From NCBI GenBank assembly GCA_016932385.1, contig JAFGCY010000099.1, positions 1 to 49,629 on the forward strand: a stretch of 49,629 nt of DNA, written 5' to 3'. This stretch comes from a bacterium (lineage in GTDB: Bacteria > 4484-113 > JAFGCY01). The notes under the pieces are model-generated. The model was not told the DNA's origin. It saw only the letters and a list, made by a program, of their open reading frames with translations, and ran no database searches. The translations under genes were made by a program, and so were the position numbers. Numbering within the stretch: the first letter of the stretch is position 1; each line of letters begins with the position of its first letter. Shown here one piece after another: positions 23,266-31,088 of this stretch.

Positions 23266-24048
23266 TTAAACCTTATACAACCGCACCAGTTGCGCGAACA
23301 AATTCGCCTTGAGCGACGCGCCGCCGACCAGGGCGCCGTCGATGTCGGTCTGGCAGAAATACGCCGCCGCGTTCTCGGGTTTGACCGAGCCGCCGTAGAG
23401 AATCGGCACCGTCTTCTCGTAGCCGCGCAGGTTGTCGCGCAGCCAGTCGCGGATCGCCGCGCACATCTCCTGGGCGTCTGCCGGCTCGGCGTTGCGGCCG
23501 GTGCCGATCGCCCAGAGCGGCTCGTAGGCGATCACCAGCCGGTCGGCCTCGCAGCGGCCGAGCTCCGTCTTCAGCGCGCTGAGCTGGCCTAAGGTGAAAT
23601 CGACGGCCTGGCCCGTGTCGCGCGTCTCCAGCGATTCGCCGACGCAGAGGATCGGCACCAGCTCCTGCTCGATCAGCTGCAGGATCTTCTGGGCGATGAG
23701 CTCGTCGGTGTCAGAGAAGACATTGCGCCGCTCGGAGTGGCCGACGATGCAGTAATCGCACTCCAGGTCAGCCAGCATCGCCGCGGACACGTCGCCGGTG
23801 TAGGCGCCGCCGTCGAAGCGGCTGACGTCCTGGGCGCCCAGGTAGATCGTGGCCTCCTCCAGGAGCATGCCCATGAGCGGAATATACGGGAACGGCGGGC
23901 AGATCAGCACGTCCACCGGCGGCTCGTGGCCGAGGTCGAACTGCTCGGGCAACAGCTCCTTGAGTTCGTTGATGAACTCCACGCAACCTTCCCAATACTG
24001 GTTGCTCTTCCAGTTGGCGGCGATCAGCGGCGTCGGCCCGGTGGTCAT
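23266..24048 (-). CDS. tpiA: Triosephosphate isomerase
   Basis: TpiA interconverts dihydroxyacetone phosphate and glyceraldehyde 3-phosphate in glycolysis. The 260-residue protein is of normal length and has the catalytic Lys14 (AANWKSN, with S where M is usual), His104 in CDYCIVGHSERR and Glu176 in VIAYEPLWAIGTG, plus the phosphate-binding ILYGGSVKPENA and DGALVGGASLKA. GGAGGAG lies about 6 nt before the ATG. The ATG overlaps the stop of the upstream phosphoribosyltransferase-like gene (ATGA), so the two are translationally coupled. TpiA is more often linked to pgk or gap than to this partner. Confidence 0.96.
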   Translation of the reverse strand: MTTGPTPLIAANWKSNQYWEGCVEFINELKELLPEQFDLGHEPPVDVLICPPFPYIPLMGMLLEEATIYLGAQDVSRFDGGAYTGDVSAAMLADLECDYCIVGHSERRNVFSDTDELIAQKILQLIEQELVPILCVGESLETRDTGQAVDFTLGQLSALKTELGRCEADRLVIAYEPLWAIGTGRNAEPADAQEMCAAIRDWLRDNLRGYEKTVPILYGGSVKPENAAAYFCQTDIDGALVGGASLKANLFAQLVRLYKV

Positions 24049-24503
24049 GGCGTCTCCTCCTCGTAGTACCAGAAATGCATGATACGGTCCGTCAGTTCCA
24101 AATAGTGTAGCCTATCGACATCCGGCCGCGGATCGGCGCAGATCCAGGCCGCCAGACCGGTGATGTTCTCGCGCGGCACCCCGCTGCGTGCCAGCCGGCC
24201 GTAGGTGTGCCGCATGCTTCCACCGGACCAGACCGCCAGGTCGACGACGACCGGCCGCGCGAACTTGGGGTAGGGAAACACCTTGGCCTCGCCGTCGGTG
24301 AACATCGGCAGCGCGAAGACGTGGCTCAGGAACACGGCCGGGAACAGGCCGCTGCGCTTGATGCCGACGACGCTGTCCGGGCGCGGCGTGATCGTCTTGA
24401 ACAACCCCCGAAACCGCTCGACGGTCTCCAGGTAGCGTTCGGCCGTCACGAACCACTCGCGTTCGTCGCCCGCCCGGTACTCCGGTCGTGGATGCGGTGT
24501 CAC
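24045..24503 (-). CDS. Phosphoribosyltransferase-like protein coupled to tpiA
   Basis: From GTG 24503 the protein has 152 residues. It has features of the type I phosphoribosyltransferase fold: an early strand-loop PDSVVGIKRSGLFPAVFLSH and a PRPP-loop-like PVVVDLAVWSGGSMRHTYGRL, in place of the usual DDxxxTGxT. A C-terminal stretch reads RDxITGLAAWICADPRPDV-like, followed by LELTDRIMHFWYYEEE. The frame is open upstream, but the gene on the other strand occupies that space and a TATAAT (24511-24516) ends 7 nt before this GTG, so GTG 24503 is the likely start of a leaderless mRNA. The acidic pair normally found in the loop is reduced to one Asp, so catalytic activity is uncertain; a regulatory or binding role is possible. 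Confidence 0.55.
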   Translation of the reverse strand: MTPHPRPEYRAGDEREWFVTAERYLETVERFRGLFKTITPRPDSVVGIKRSGLFPAVFLSHVFALPMFTDGEAKVFPYPKFARPVVVDLAVWSGGSMRHTYGRLARSGVPRENITGLAAWICADPRPDVDRLHYLELTDRIMHFWYYEEETP

Positions 24504-24510
24504 GGGCCCG

Positions 24511-24516
24511 ATTATA
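24511..24516 (-). promoter_or_regulatory. Consensus -10 box, 7 nt before a GTG start
   Basis: TATAAT on the minus strand precedes GTG 24503 by 7 nt (CGGGCCC), with no Shine-Dalgarno. It serves the phosphoribosyltransferase-like gene and tpiA. The -35 is weak. Confidence 0.5.
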
Positions 24517-24567
24517 GATGCGGGTCCGAACTGAGGGTTTTCCGTGTATATTGAAGTGGGAGTAACC

Positions 24568-24786
24568 ATGGCCTGGGAAGTGCTGACTGTCGCGGATACG
24601 GAGGCTGAGATCGAGTACATCCAACTATTGCTCGCCACCGAGGGAATCATCACCAGGATCAACCAGCCCGCGCGTGCTCAGTTTCGCGAAATCCTCGTCG
24701 ATCTCCGCGTGATGACCTTGGCCAAAGCGATTCTGGAGCAGTACCACGAGCGCCTGGAGATCCTGCGCCGGTACGGCAAGACCTAG
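24568..24786 (+). CDS. DUF2007-like small putative signalling protein
   Basis: The 72-residue protein starts MAWEVLTVADTEAEIEYIQL and has the pattern of DUF2007 ('putative signal transducing protein'): a strand reporting a change in level, a helix through EYIQLLLATEGI and a strand around ARAQFREILVDLRVM, then a C-terminal helix (AKAILEQYHERLEILRRY). ATG 24568 is chosen because GGGAG (24558-24562) lies 5 nt upstream; the earlier in-frame GTG at 24544 overlaps a TATATT that may be the -10 box. It is divergent from the phosphoribosyltransferase-like gene, with only 64 nt between starts. The biological role of this family is not established. Confidence 0.6.
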   Translation: MAWEVLTVADTEAEIEYIQLLLATEGIITRINQPARAQFREILVDLRVMTLAKAILEQYHERLEILRRYGKT

Positions 24787-24956
24787 GTGTAACCCAACAT
24801 CACGCGCCCGGCTCACCCGTGTCCCCGGGCCGCCAGGATGGCGGCGCTTCTATTCATCACGTACCCCAGACGGCCCGTCTGGGATCTATTGCGACACATT
24901 CTCAATCCACCTTCTCGGCCCGTAGATAACAACCAACCAAGCCGAGAGAAGAATGA

Positions 24957-24975
24957 ATTGTACCCTGGGTACAAT
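24957..24975. promoter_or_regulatory. Perfect 19-bp palindrome, operator-like
   Basis: ATTGTACCC-T-GGGTACAAT is a perfect dyad centred on 24966. Each arm ends in a TACAAT that could act as a -10 hexamer on its strand. It could be a transcription factor operator or part of a mobile repeat; nothing in the window decides between these. Confidence 0.5.
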
Positions 24976-25020
24976 CCGATTTTCTAAAAGCAATAACCGA
25001 TGGTGGGAGGGGGTTTAGCG

Positions 25021-25068
25021 ATGGATGAGAGCCGCGAGGGGTAAATGGATGCGAGCCGCGAGGGGTGA
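25021..25068 (+). repeat. 24-bp tandem duplication forming two seven-codon ORFs
   Basis: Two 24-bp units differ at two positions. Each is a complete ORF: ATG 25021 to TAA 25044 encodes MDESREG and ATG 25045 to TGA 25068 encodes MDASREG. A GGAGGGGG about 7 nt before the first ATG is a good Shine-Dalgarno. The last TGA overlaps a GTG at 25065 that opens a 74-codon frame with a hydrophobic N-terminus (FGLGVMAGMAFVLPAI) whose tail runs through the inverted repeat. Whether any of these is translated is unknown. Confidence 0.5.
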
Positions 25069-25281
25069 CGATACTCCGCCGGACGGCGGCATTTGGACTG
25101 GGGGTTATGGCTGGTATGGCGTTCGTCCTGCCCGCCATTCGCGGATGGGACATCCGCTACCGGGGAATGCGGGCGAGGGCGCCCGCGCTCCGGAAGCGCC
25201 GCCATCCTGGCGGCCCGGGGATGCCGGCTGGAAGCCAGCGCTCCGAAAAGGGAGGCGGGCGATGCCGTTGCTCCAGCGCGT

Positions 25282-25287
25282 TACAAT
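25282..25287 (+). promoter_or_regulatory. -10 box for a leaderless lipoprotein transcript
   Basis: TACAAT is followed by 6 nt (GAAGCA) and ATG 25294, with no Shine-Dalgarno. It sets the start of the propeller lipoprotein, whose frame is otherwise open further upstream through repeat sequence. Confidence 0.5.
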
Positions 25288-25293
25288 GAAGCA

Positions 25294-26898
25294 ATGGACA
25301 GCAGGGGAATAATCAAACGCGTTTTACCGATAGCCTTGTTATTCTGCATCGCCAGCTTGCTGGCCGCCTGCCCGCAAGGCCAAAAAACGAGCACCACCGC
25401 AGCGCCACCTCAACGGCCGCCGGTGCTCCGTGGCGGTTGGTGGGCTCCGGCGGGCAACGCACAGCGGACGCGGCGCGGCAGTGCCGAGGGTCCCGGCGAA
25501 GATGTCACCGAACAATGGTCGCTGCCTGTCCCGATCCCCGCCGTACTCGACGAACACAGCTTCTTCGAGGAATGCCCGGCGGTGATCGTCGATGACTCGG
25601 GCACCTGCTATTGCCTGGCGCTGGCGATTCCTGCGGTGGCCGAGGAGTTGGAGCTGGAGCAGAAACTGCTGGACGACCGCAGCCACGAAATGAGTATGAA
25701 GGAATCGATGAGCCTGGGAGCGGCCAGCATGAGCCACGATCTCTATGCCGACATCGCGCCCAAGCAGGCCTTTCTCTACGCAATCTCACCCGCCGGTGAA
25801 CTGTTGTGGGAAGTCAACGCGGCCGGAGCACCGGTAGGCGCTCCCAGCCTTGATCCGAACGGGCAAATTGTGTTTGGGACCTACAGCCAGCAGGTGGTTG
25901 ATTTCGACCGCGAACGCTCCGAGCGCGGCGATCCAATCGAGAACGTCGGTGGTATTTATGTGATCTCCCGGAACGGCGAGCTGGCGGCGAAGCTCGACCC
26001 GGGCGGCTGGCTGTGCACCGAACCGGTGGTTGCCGATGACGGGACGCTGCTGGCCAGCGTGAATGATGAAGGCTATGGCTACCGCGATCCCGCGCCCGGT
26101 GCGCGGCTGGTTGCGCTCGAACCAGACGGCAGCATTCGCTGGAAGCTGGATAAGGGCTTTGTCGGCGGGCCACCGGCCGTATCCAACAAGGGAACGGTCT
26201 TCGTGCCGATCGAAACAGCCTACAGCGAGAGCACGGTGGGCGCCATCGAATCGTGCCTGCTGGCAGTGGATCTGGCAACCGGCACCGAGCTGTGGCGTTA
26301 CGACTGCGCCGATGCGCCGGTCGCCGCGCTGGCCGTCGGGCAGGACGGCACGGTCTACTGTGGTACGCAAAGGACGTGGCCGGATAGTGTTGGCTCCCCA
26401 GGGACAGCCGGCTTCAATCCGCGGGGCGCGAACCAGCTCGGGCGCTTGATGGCACTGGACCGCAGTGGCAGCTTGAAATGGTCGACGGCCTTGGGCGGCA
26501 GTTTCTGGGCCGGGCTGGCGCTGGGGCCCGATGACGAAATCTCCGTGCTGGCCACCAAGTGGGGCCCACCGGAGCACCCCGGACGTTCGTTCGGCTGTAC
26601 GTGGTGGCTTGTAACCTTTGACTGCAACGGGCGGCAGCTCTGGCAGTATCAGACCGAGTATGAAACCCAGCTACACCAGCTGGCCAAGGATGCTGCGGGT
26701 ACTACCTATCTGGGCGCGATCTGGCTGGCCGGCAGGAACCACGGCATAATCGCGGTCAGCCCGCCGGGTGAGGAACGCTGGGTTTATTACACCGGCAGTT
26801 CCCGGACGGGTAGTCACCCGATAACCGTGGATGATTCCGGCGCGCTATTGCTGGCGGTCGACAACTCGATCACCAAGCTGGCCGATCCAGAGCCGTAA
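25294..26898 (+). CDS. PQQ-like beta-propeller lipoprotein
   Basis: The 534-residue protein has a signal peptide and lipobox (IASLLAACPQG, Cys about 25). The mature part contains repeats typical of quinoprotein-like propellers, such as SPAGELLWEVNAAGAP, LVALEPDGSIRWKLDKG, LLAVDLATGTELWRYDCA, LMALDRSGSLKWSTALGG and RQLWQYQTEYETQ. No PQQ-binding residues can be claimed; this fold often serves as a scaffold, as in BamB. ATG 25294 is chosen because the -10 box lies 6 nt before it and a signal peptide follows; the frame's upstream extension translates repeat DNA. It converges on purC with a 6-nt gap. The protein is a distant architectural relative of the propeller lipoprotein at 44025. Confidence 0.75.
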   Translation: MDSRGIIKRVLPIALLFCIASLLAACPQGQKTSTTAAPPQRPPVLRGGWWAPAGNAQRTRRGSAEGPGEDVTEQWSLPVPIPAVLDEHSFFEECPAVIVDDSGTCYCLALAIPAVAEELELEQKLLDDRSHEMSMKESMSLGAASMSHDLYADIAPKQAFLYAISPAGELLWEVNAAGAPVGAPSLDPNGQIVFGTYSQQVVDFDRERSERGDPIENVGGIYVISRNGELAAKLDPGGWLCTEPVVADDGTLLASVNDEGYGYRDPAPGARLVALEPDGSIRWKLDKGFVGGPPAVSNKGTVFVPIETAYSESTVGAIESCLLAVDLATGTELWRYDCADAPVAALAVGQDGTVYCGTQRTWPDSVGSPGTAGFNPRGANQLGRLMALDRSGSLKWSTALGGSFWAGLALGPDDEISVLATKWGPPEHPGRSFGCTWWLVTFDCNGRQLWQYQTEYETQLHQLAKDAAGTTYLGAIWLAGRNHGIIAVSPPGEERWVYYTGSSRTGSHPITVDDSGALLLAVDNSITKLADPEP

Positions 26899-26904
26899 GC
26901 GTAG

Positions 26905-27651
26905 CTACCCGCCCAGCTTGGCCAAGAGCTTCTTATATCCTTCGCCGACGTCGCCCAGGTCGAAGCGGAACAGGTCCTTGTCCAGCTTCTCGCCCGTGGC
27001 GGCGTCGACCAGCCGGCAGGTATCGGCGGTGACCTCGTCGGCGAGGATGATCCGCGGCTGGCCCGGGCCGCCCCACTTGTCGGTCCGGGGCGCAAACCGG
27101 CCGAACTCCAGCTTGAAGTCGAGGAGCTTCACGCCCTGTTTGAGATAGATCTCCTTGAGCTTCTCGCCGGTGATCAGTGCCAGGTACTTGATCCGCGCGA
27201 TCTCGTCGAGCGTCGCCAGGCCCATCAGCGCCGCGATCTCGTCGGTCAGGAACGGATCGTGCAGCTCGTCGTTCTTGTAGCCGATCTCGACCAGCGGCGG
27301 ATTGATCAGCGTGCCCGCTTCGATGCCGTAACGGCGGCAGAGGCTGCCGTGGGCTTCGTAGCGGACAATCACCTCCAAGGGCACGATCTCCACGCTCTTG
27401 ACCAGGCTGTGGGTCTCGTCCAGCAGTTCGATGAACGTCGATTCGATGCCGGCCTCGCCCAGCGCGCCCATCAACAGCGCGCTGACCTGGTTGTTGATCG
27501 CGCCCTTGCCGGCCAGCGTGTCCTTCTTCACGGCGTCGAACGCGGTCAACGAGTCCTTGAACTCCATGATCAGCTCGTCGGGATTGTCCGTGCGGTACAA
27601 GCGTTTGGCCTTGCCCTCGTACAGCATCTCGCCCTTGTTGATCTCAGCCAT
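26905..27651 (-). CDS. purC: SAICAR synthetase (phosphoribosylaminoimidazole-succinocarboxamide synthase)
   Basis: PurC joins aspartate to CAIR in purine synthesis, using ATP. The 248-residue protein shows the family segments LYEGKAKRLYRTDNPDELIM, FKDSLTAFDA, VPLEVIVRYEAHGSLCRRYG and KEIYLKQGVKLLDFKLEFGR, and is close to the usual length of the short bacterial form. GGTGGAG lies about 5 nt before ATG 27651. It follows an unrelated lipoprotein gene by 55 nt. purE and purB lie a little further upstream, so three pathway genes cluster here, though with a lipoprotein gene between them. Confidence 0.95.
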   Translation of the reverse strand: MAEINKGEMLYEGKAKRLYRTDNPDELIMEFKDSLTAFDAVKKDTLAGKGAINNQVSALLMGALGEAGIESTFIELLDETHSLVKSVEIVPLEVIVRYEAHGSLCRRYGIEAGTLINPPLVEIGYKNDELHDPFLTDEIAALMGLATLDEIARIKYLALITGEKLKEIYLKQGVKLLDFKLEFGRFAPRTDKWGGPGQPRIILADEVTADTCRLVDAATGEKLDKDLFRFDLGDVGEGYKKLLAKLGG

Positions 27652-27706
27652 GTCTCACTCCACCAAACTCAGTATCTTGCGGTTGCCGCCCTTGGCAGCA
27701 GTTCGG

Positions 27707-28492
27707 TTAATCTACGCCCGGCGGCAGGCCTCCGCCGGACTGGGCCGCCATCGCGTTGTTGGTTTCCTCGACGGCCTTGTCGAACCAGTCGGCGTGGAAC
27801 ATCCACAGCATGTAATAGGCATTGGGGATATCGTAGGAGGCCAGCAGCACAGTGCGGCCGTCTTTATCGCCCCAAAATGCGAAGCGGATCTGCTCCTCGG
27901 GCGTGGGTGGAGCGTAATCGGCAAACACTGACGTATCCATCGCCCACTGCGGCGGATCGGGCAGCGGCTCGCCGAATTTCTTGGTCAGCGCTTCGATGTC
28001 GGTGTTGTAGACAGCCTCTTCGACCATGTCGTGCTTCATGAAGCCGACCAGCTGGCCGTTGAGGAAATAGGCCGCCTCGGCGACCTCCGGAATCACCTTG
28101 TCGTTGGCGCCGACCATGCCGGTCTTGCCGTCGGCCGTCCAGAAGTCCGAGGTTATAAAAGCGCCGTCCGGCGGATATCGCTCCATCAGCTTGTCGACAT
28201 CGATACCCATCTTGATCCCGTCGACTTCCAGGCGGCTGTCGATCATGCCGATCGCTTCGCCGCTCATGGCCGCACCCTCGGCGGAAGCATCGGCAGCTTC
28301 GCCCGCGGCTTGATCCGCCGGCGGTTCGGTGGTGGGCTCGGCAGTAGCCTCGACCGGCGCGGGAGCGTTGTCGACCGCCGCGACGTCGGAGGCCCCGCTC
28401 GCCGGAGTCGTGTCATCGCCGCCGTCGCGCGGGCAACCGGCCAGCAGGCTGAGCAGGCCGAGAATGATCATTACAGCTAAGGCTATTCTCAT
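27707..28492 (-). CDS. Lipoprotein of unknown function
   Basis: The 261-residue protein starts at ATG 28492, chosen for GGAGG 8 nt upstream and for the signal peptide that follows (MRIALAVMIILGLLSLLAGC, lipobox LLAGC, Cys 20). A long Ala/Glu/Thr linker leads into a folded domain with GMIDSRLEVDGIKMGIDVDK, MVGANDKVIPEVAEAAYFLN, FGEPLPDPPQWAMD and NAYYMLWMFHADWFDKAVEE. This resembles domains that compute on a small periplasmic ligand, but I do not recognise a family. It lies between purB and purC on the same strand. Confidence 0.65.
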   Translation of the reverse strand: MRIALAVMIILGLLSLLAGCPRDGGDDTTPASGASDVAAVDNAPAPVEATAEPTTEPPADQAAGEAADASAEGAAMSGEAIGMIDSRLEVDGIKMGIDVDKLMERYPPDGAFITSDFWTADGKTGMVGANDKVIPEVAEAAYFLNGQLVGFMKHDMVEEAVYNTDIEALTKKFGEPLPDPPQWAMDTSVFADYAPPTPEEQIRFAFWGDKDGRTVLLASYDIPNAYYMLWMFHADWFDKAVEETNNAMAAQSGGGLPPGVD

Positions 28493-28616
28493 CGGAATTC
28501 CTCCATTGGTCACCGGCACATCGCCTGGACCGGTGCTCATCGCGCCGCGCCGATTCGACGGTCGGCGTCTATCTGGCGCTCACTATACCCTATATCTGCC
28601 TGATCAGACGTTGCAT

Positions 28617-30371
28617 CTAATCCACGTAGGTGTCGTCGTCATCCGCCGGCTTGGTTTCCGATGCCGCGGCGTCCGTTGGCTTTTTATTACGCCGTCCCCC
28701 GCGCGTACCGCGGCGGCGGCGCATGGGCTTCTTGGCCGGTTCCGGCTTATCCGCCGCTTCACCTTCCACCGGTTTCTCCGGCTTGGCCGCCGGTTCCTTT
28801 TCGCCGGCCGGCGGTTTCTGCTTGGCCGGAGCCGCGCGGCGCGATCCGCGCTGGACGCGGACGGACCGGCGATGCGGCGGGCGCTTCTGGTGGTCGGCCT
28901 CCCCGAGTGTCTCGTTGCCCTCGATCGGCACCGGCGACAGGCTGATCGGGTTGGCGGTGATCGTCTCGTACCAGTCCGAGGGCCGGTCGCTGATGTTCTG
29001 GACGGGACCGTGGCCGGCGGCCGCGCCCGCCGGCGGAGCCGGGGCGCTGGGCTGCCTCCGCCCGACCGTACTGGGCTGCTCCAAGCCCGTGCGCACGAAC
29101 AGAGCGTCGACATGCTTGAAATACGGTTCCAGCGAGAACTGCTCCTTGATTTGCGCGGCGTTCAGTACGCCCCGTACCGCGGAATCGTGCAGCAGGGCAT
29201 CCAAGAACGGGGTGCCGTCCTCCCAGCAGCGCATCGCGTTGCGCTGGACCATCGCGTAGGCTTCCTCGCGGCTGACGCCGGCCGCCACCAGGGCCAGCAG
29301 CACGCGCTGGCTGAACACCAGGCCGTGGGTCAGGTAGATGTTCGACAGCAGGCGCTCCGGCCGGACGACGAGGTTCTCCATCACGCCCGCGAGCTTGTCC
29401 AGCATGTAATCCAGCAGAATGCATGCATCGGCGAGGATCACGCGCTCGGCGCCGCTGTGACTGATGTCGCGTTCCTCCCACAGTGCCACGTTCTCCAGCG
29501 CGGTTACGGCATAACCGCGCAAGACGCGCGCCAAACCGGTAACCCGCTCGAGCAGGATCGGGTTCTTCTTGTGCGGCATCGCGCTCGAGCCTTTTTGACC
29601 CTTGGCAAACGGCTCCTGGACCTCCGAGAGCTCGGTCCGCTGGCCCGTGCGCAGGTTGACGGCGATCTTCTCCATCGTAGCGGCGATGCCGGCCAGGGTG
29701 CAGATGAACGCCGCATGGCGGTCGCGCTGGACCACCTGGTTGCTGACCGGCGCGGCCAGCAGGCCCAGCTTCTTGAGCACCTGTTCCTCCAGGTCCGGCG
29801 GTATGTTGGCGAAGTTGCCGACGGCGCCCGAGAGCTTGCCGACGGCCAGCCCGTCGATCGCCGCCGCCAGGCGCTCCTCATGGCGGCCCAGCTCGTCGTA
29901 CCAAACCAACAGCTTCAGCCCGAAGGTGGTCGGCTCGGCGTGCACGCCGTGCGTCCGGCCGATCATCGGCGTCCGCTTGTGCTCCACGGCCCGCCGGCCG
30001 ACGAGCTTGCGCAGGCGCACCAGCTCTTTCTCCAGCAGGCGGCCGGCCTCCTTGAGGATCAGGTTCTGGGCCGTATCGACGACATCGCTGGAGGTCAGGC
30101 CCTTGTGGAAATAGGCGCTGTCCTCGCCGATGTAATCGGCGACCGCCGTGGTGAAGGCGATAACGTCGTGATGCACCTCGGCTTCGATCTCCTCGATCCG
30201 TTTCAGGCGGAACCGCGCCTTTTTCTTGATGCGGTTGTACGCGGCCTTGGGGATCACCCCGCGCTCGGCCCACGCCTCGCAGACGGCGAGTTCCACCTGT
30301 AGCCAAGTGTCGAACTTGGACTTGTCGGAAAACAAGTTGCCCATTTTCGGGCGGGTATATCGCGCGATCAT
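28617..30371 (-). CDS. purB: Adenylosuccinate lyase with a long basic C-terminal extension
   Basis: PurB cleaves SAICAR to AICAR and adenylosuccinate to AMP. The catalytic core is clear: IGRTHGVHAEPTTFGLK with its active-site His, the flexible signature loop GSSAMPHKKNPILLERVTG with the catalytic Ser, and RDISHSGAERVILADA. The core ends near residue 435. A further 150 residues follow, Pro/Ala/Lys/Arg-rich and probably disordered, with KPMRRRRGTRGGRRNKK near the end. Usual PurB is 430-475 residues; this one has 584. The tail resembles the RNA-binding tails of other proteins, not any part of PurB. GAGGAG precedes the ATG. It follows purE by 26 nt. Confidence 0.93.
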   Translation of the reverse strand: MIARYTRPKMGNLFSDKSKFDTWLQVELAVCEAWAERGVIPKAAYNRIKKKARFRLKRIEEIEAEVHHDVIAFTTAVADYIGEDSAYFHKGLTSSDVVDTAQNLILKEAGRLLEKELVRLRKLVGRRAVEHKRTPMIGRTHGVHAEPTTFGLKLLVWYDELGRHEERLAAAIDGLAVGKLSGAVGNFANIPPDLEEQVLKKLGLLAAPVSNQVVQRDRHAAFICTLAGIAATMEKIAVNLRTGQRTELSEVQEPFAKGQKGSSAMPHKKNPILLERVTGLARVLRGYAVTALENVALWEERDISHSGAERVILADACILLDYMLDKLAGVMENLVVRPERLLSNIYLTHGLVFSQRVLLALVAAGVSREEAYAMVQRNAMRCWEDGTPFLDALLHDSAVRGVLNAAQIKEQFSLEPYFKHVDALFVRTGLEQPSTVGRRQPSAPAPPAGAAAGHGPVQNISDRPSDWYETITANPISLSPVPIEGNETLGEADHQKRPPHRRSVRVQRGSRRAAPAKQKPPAGEKEPAAKPEKPVEGEAADKPEPAKKPMRRRRGTRGGRRNKKPTDAAASETKPADDDDTYVD

Positions 30372-30397
30372 TCCGCGCTCCTCGGGTTTTGTATTTA

Positions 30398-30916
30398 TTA
30401 CTTGGCGGACAGGTTTTCTCTTAACTGCGCTCCGGCAGCACGGTTCTTCAGCTGTTGCCGGGCGCGATATTCGATTAGCCAGTCATTAAGCTCCGGCCTG
30501 TCCACGGCCAGAATCTGAATCGCCAATAGCGCCGCATTCAGGCCGCCGTTGAGCGCCGTGCAGGCCACGGGGATCCCCGGCGGCATCTGGGCCACGCTCA
30601 TGAGCGCGTCCAGGCCCTCCAGGCTGCCCGTGCAGGGCACGCCGATCACCGGTTTGACCGTCAGCGCGGCGATCACGCCCGGCAGGTGCGCGGCCATACC
30701 CGCCACGCCGATAAAGGCGCGGCAGCCGCGCTCTTCCGCCGCCGGTATCAGCTGCGCCAAGCGCTCATGGTCGCGGTGCGCGCTGCATACTTCAAAATGC
30801 GCGCGAACCCCCGCGTCCCGAAACACCGGCTGCATCTTCGCGGCGACGGCCTCATCACTGAGGCTGCCCAGCAACACCAGCACGTCCAGTTCTTCCGGCA
30901 GATTCAATTCCGGCAT
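30398..30916 (-). CDS. purE: N5-carboxyaminoimidazole ribonucleotide mutase / AIR carboxylase
   Basis: PurE forms CAIR, the substrate of PurC. The 172-residue protein contains the family motifs LLGSLSDEAVAAKMQP, VCSAHRDHERL with the catalytic His, FIGVAGMAAHLPGVIAA, PVIGVPCTGSLEGLDALMS and NGGLNAALLAIQIL. No purK is seen nearby; this may mean it lies elsewhere or that the enzyme uses carbon dioxide directly, which I cannot decide. TACAAT ends exactly 6 nt before ATG 30916 with no Shine-Dalgarno, so a leaderless purE-purB mRNA is likely. Confidence 0.95.
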   Translation of the reverse strand: MPELNLPEELDVLVLLGSLSDEAVAAKMQPVFRDAGVRAHFEVCSAHRDHERLAQLIPAAEERGCRAFIGVAGMAAHLPGVIAALTVKPVIGVPCTGSLEGLDALMSVAQMPPGIPVACTALNGGLNAALLAIQILAVDRPELNDWLIEYRARQQLKNRAAGAQLRENLSAK

Positions 30917-30922
30917 GCGGGG

Positions 30923-30931
30923 ATTGTAACA
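30923..30931 (-). promoter_or_regulatory. Extended -10 promoter of purE-purB, placed for a leaderless mRNA
   Basis: On the minus strand TGTTACAAT (an extended -10, TGnTACAAT) ends 6 nt (CCCCGC) before ATG 30916. No Shine-Dalgarno lies between. Confidence 0.55.
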
Positions 30932-31088
30932 TTACCAGCGCCCCGGCGTCACTGCGGGTCGATGGCACCCGGCTCCGAGCAACTGCCGTGGACCGCCTGC
31001 GGACTGCGGCACCCGGTCCATCCGGTATTCCCGCGTGGACGGCAGAGGTCTTCGTGCACCAGGGCGTAGGATTGCGGCGGAGCGGCGA

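Larger units (their letters stand above)
24787..25293 (+). repeat. Gene-poor region with 29-bp inverted repeats and palindromes
   Basis: This 507-nt gap holds no convincing long gene. A perfect 29-bp inverted repeat lies at 24822-24850 and 25193-25221; its core GCCGCCATCCTGGCGGC is itself a hairpin. Between the arms are a hairpin CCCAGACGG-c-CCGTCTGGG (24865-24883), a near inverted repeat CTTCTCGGC/GCCGAGAGAAG around 24911-24951, a perfect 19-bp palindrome (24957-24975) and tandem seven-codon ORFs (25021-25068). After the right arm a further hairpin GCTGG-AAG-CCAGC occurs. No transposase is present. It may be a REP/MITE-like non-autonomous element. Confidence 0.6.

Noticed and set aside
25093..25293. 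Upstream extension of the propeller lipoprotein frame
   Set aside because: It translates repeat DNA, lacks a signal peptide at its start and ignores the -10 box 6 nt before ATG 25294.
30932..31088. Gene between purE and lpxA
   Set aside because: Frames here have no start signals or recognisable protein features; the gap is short.
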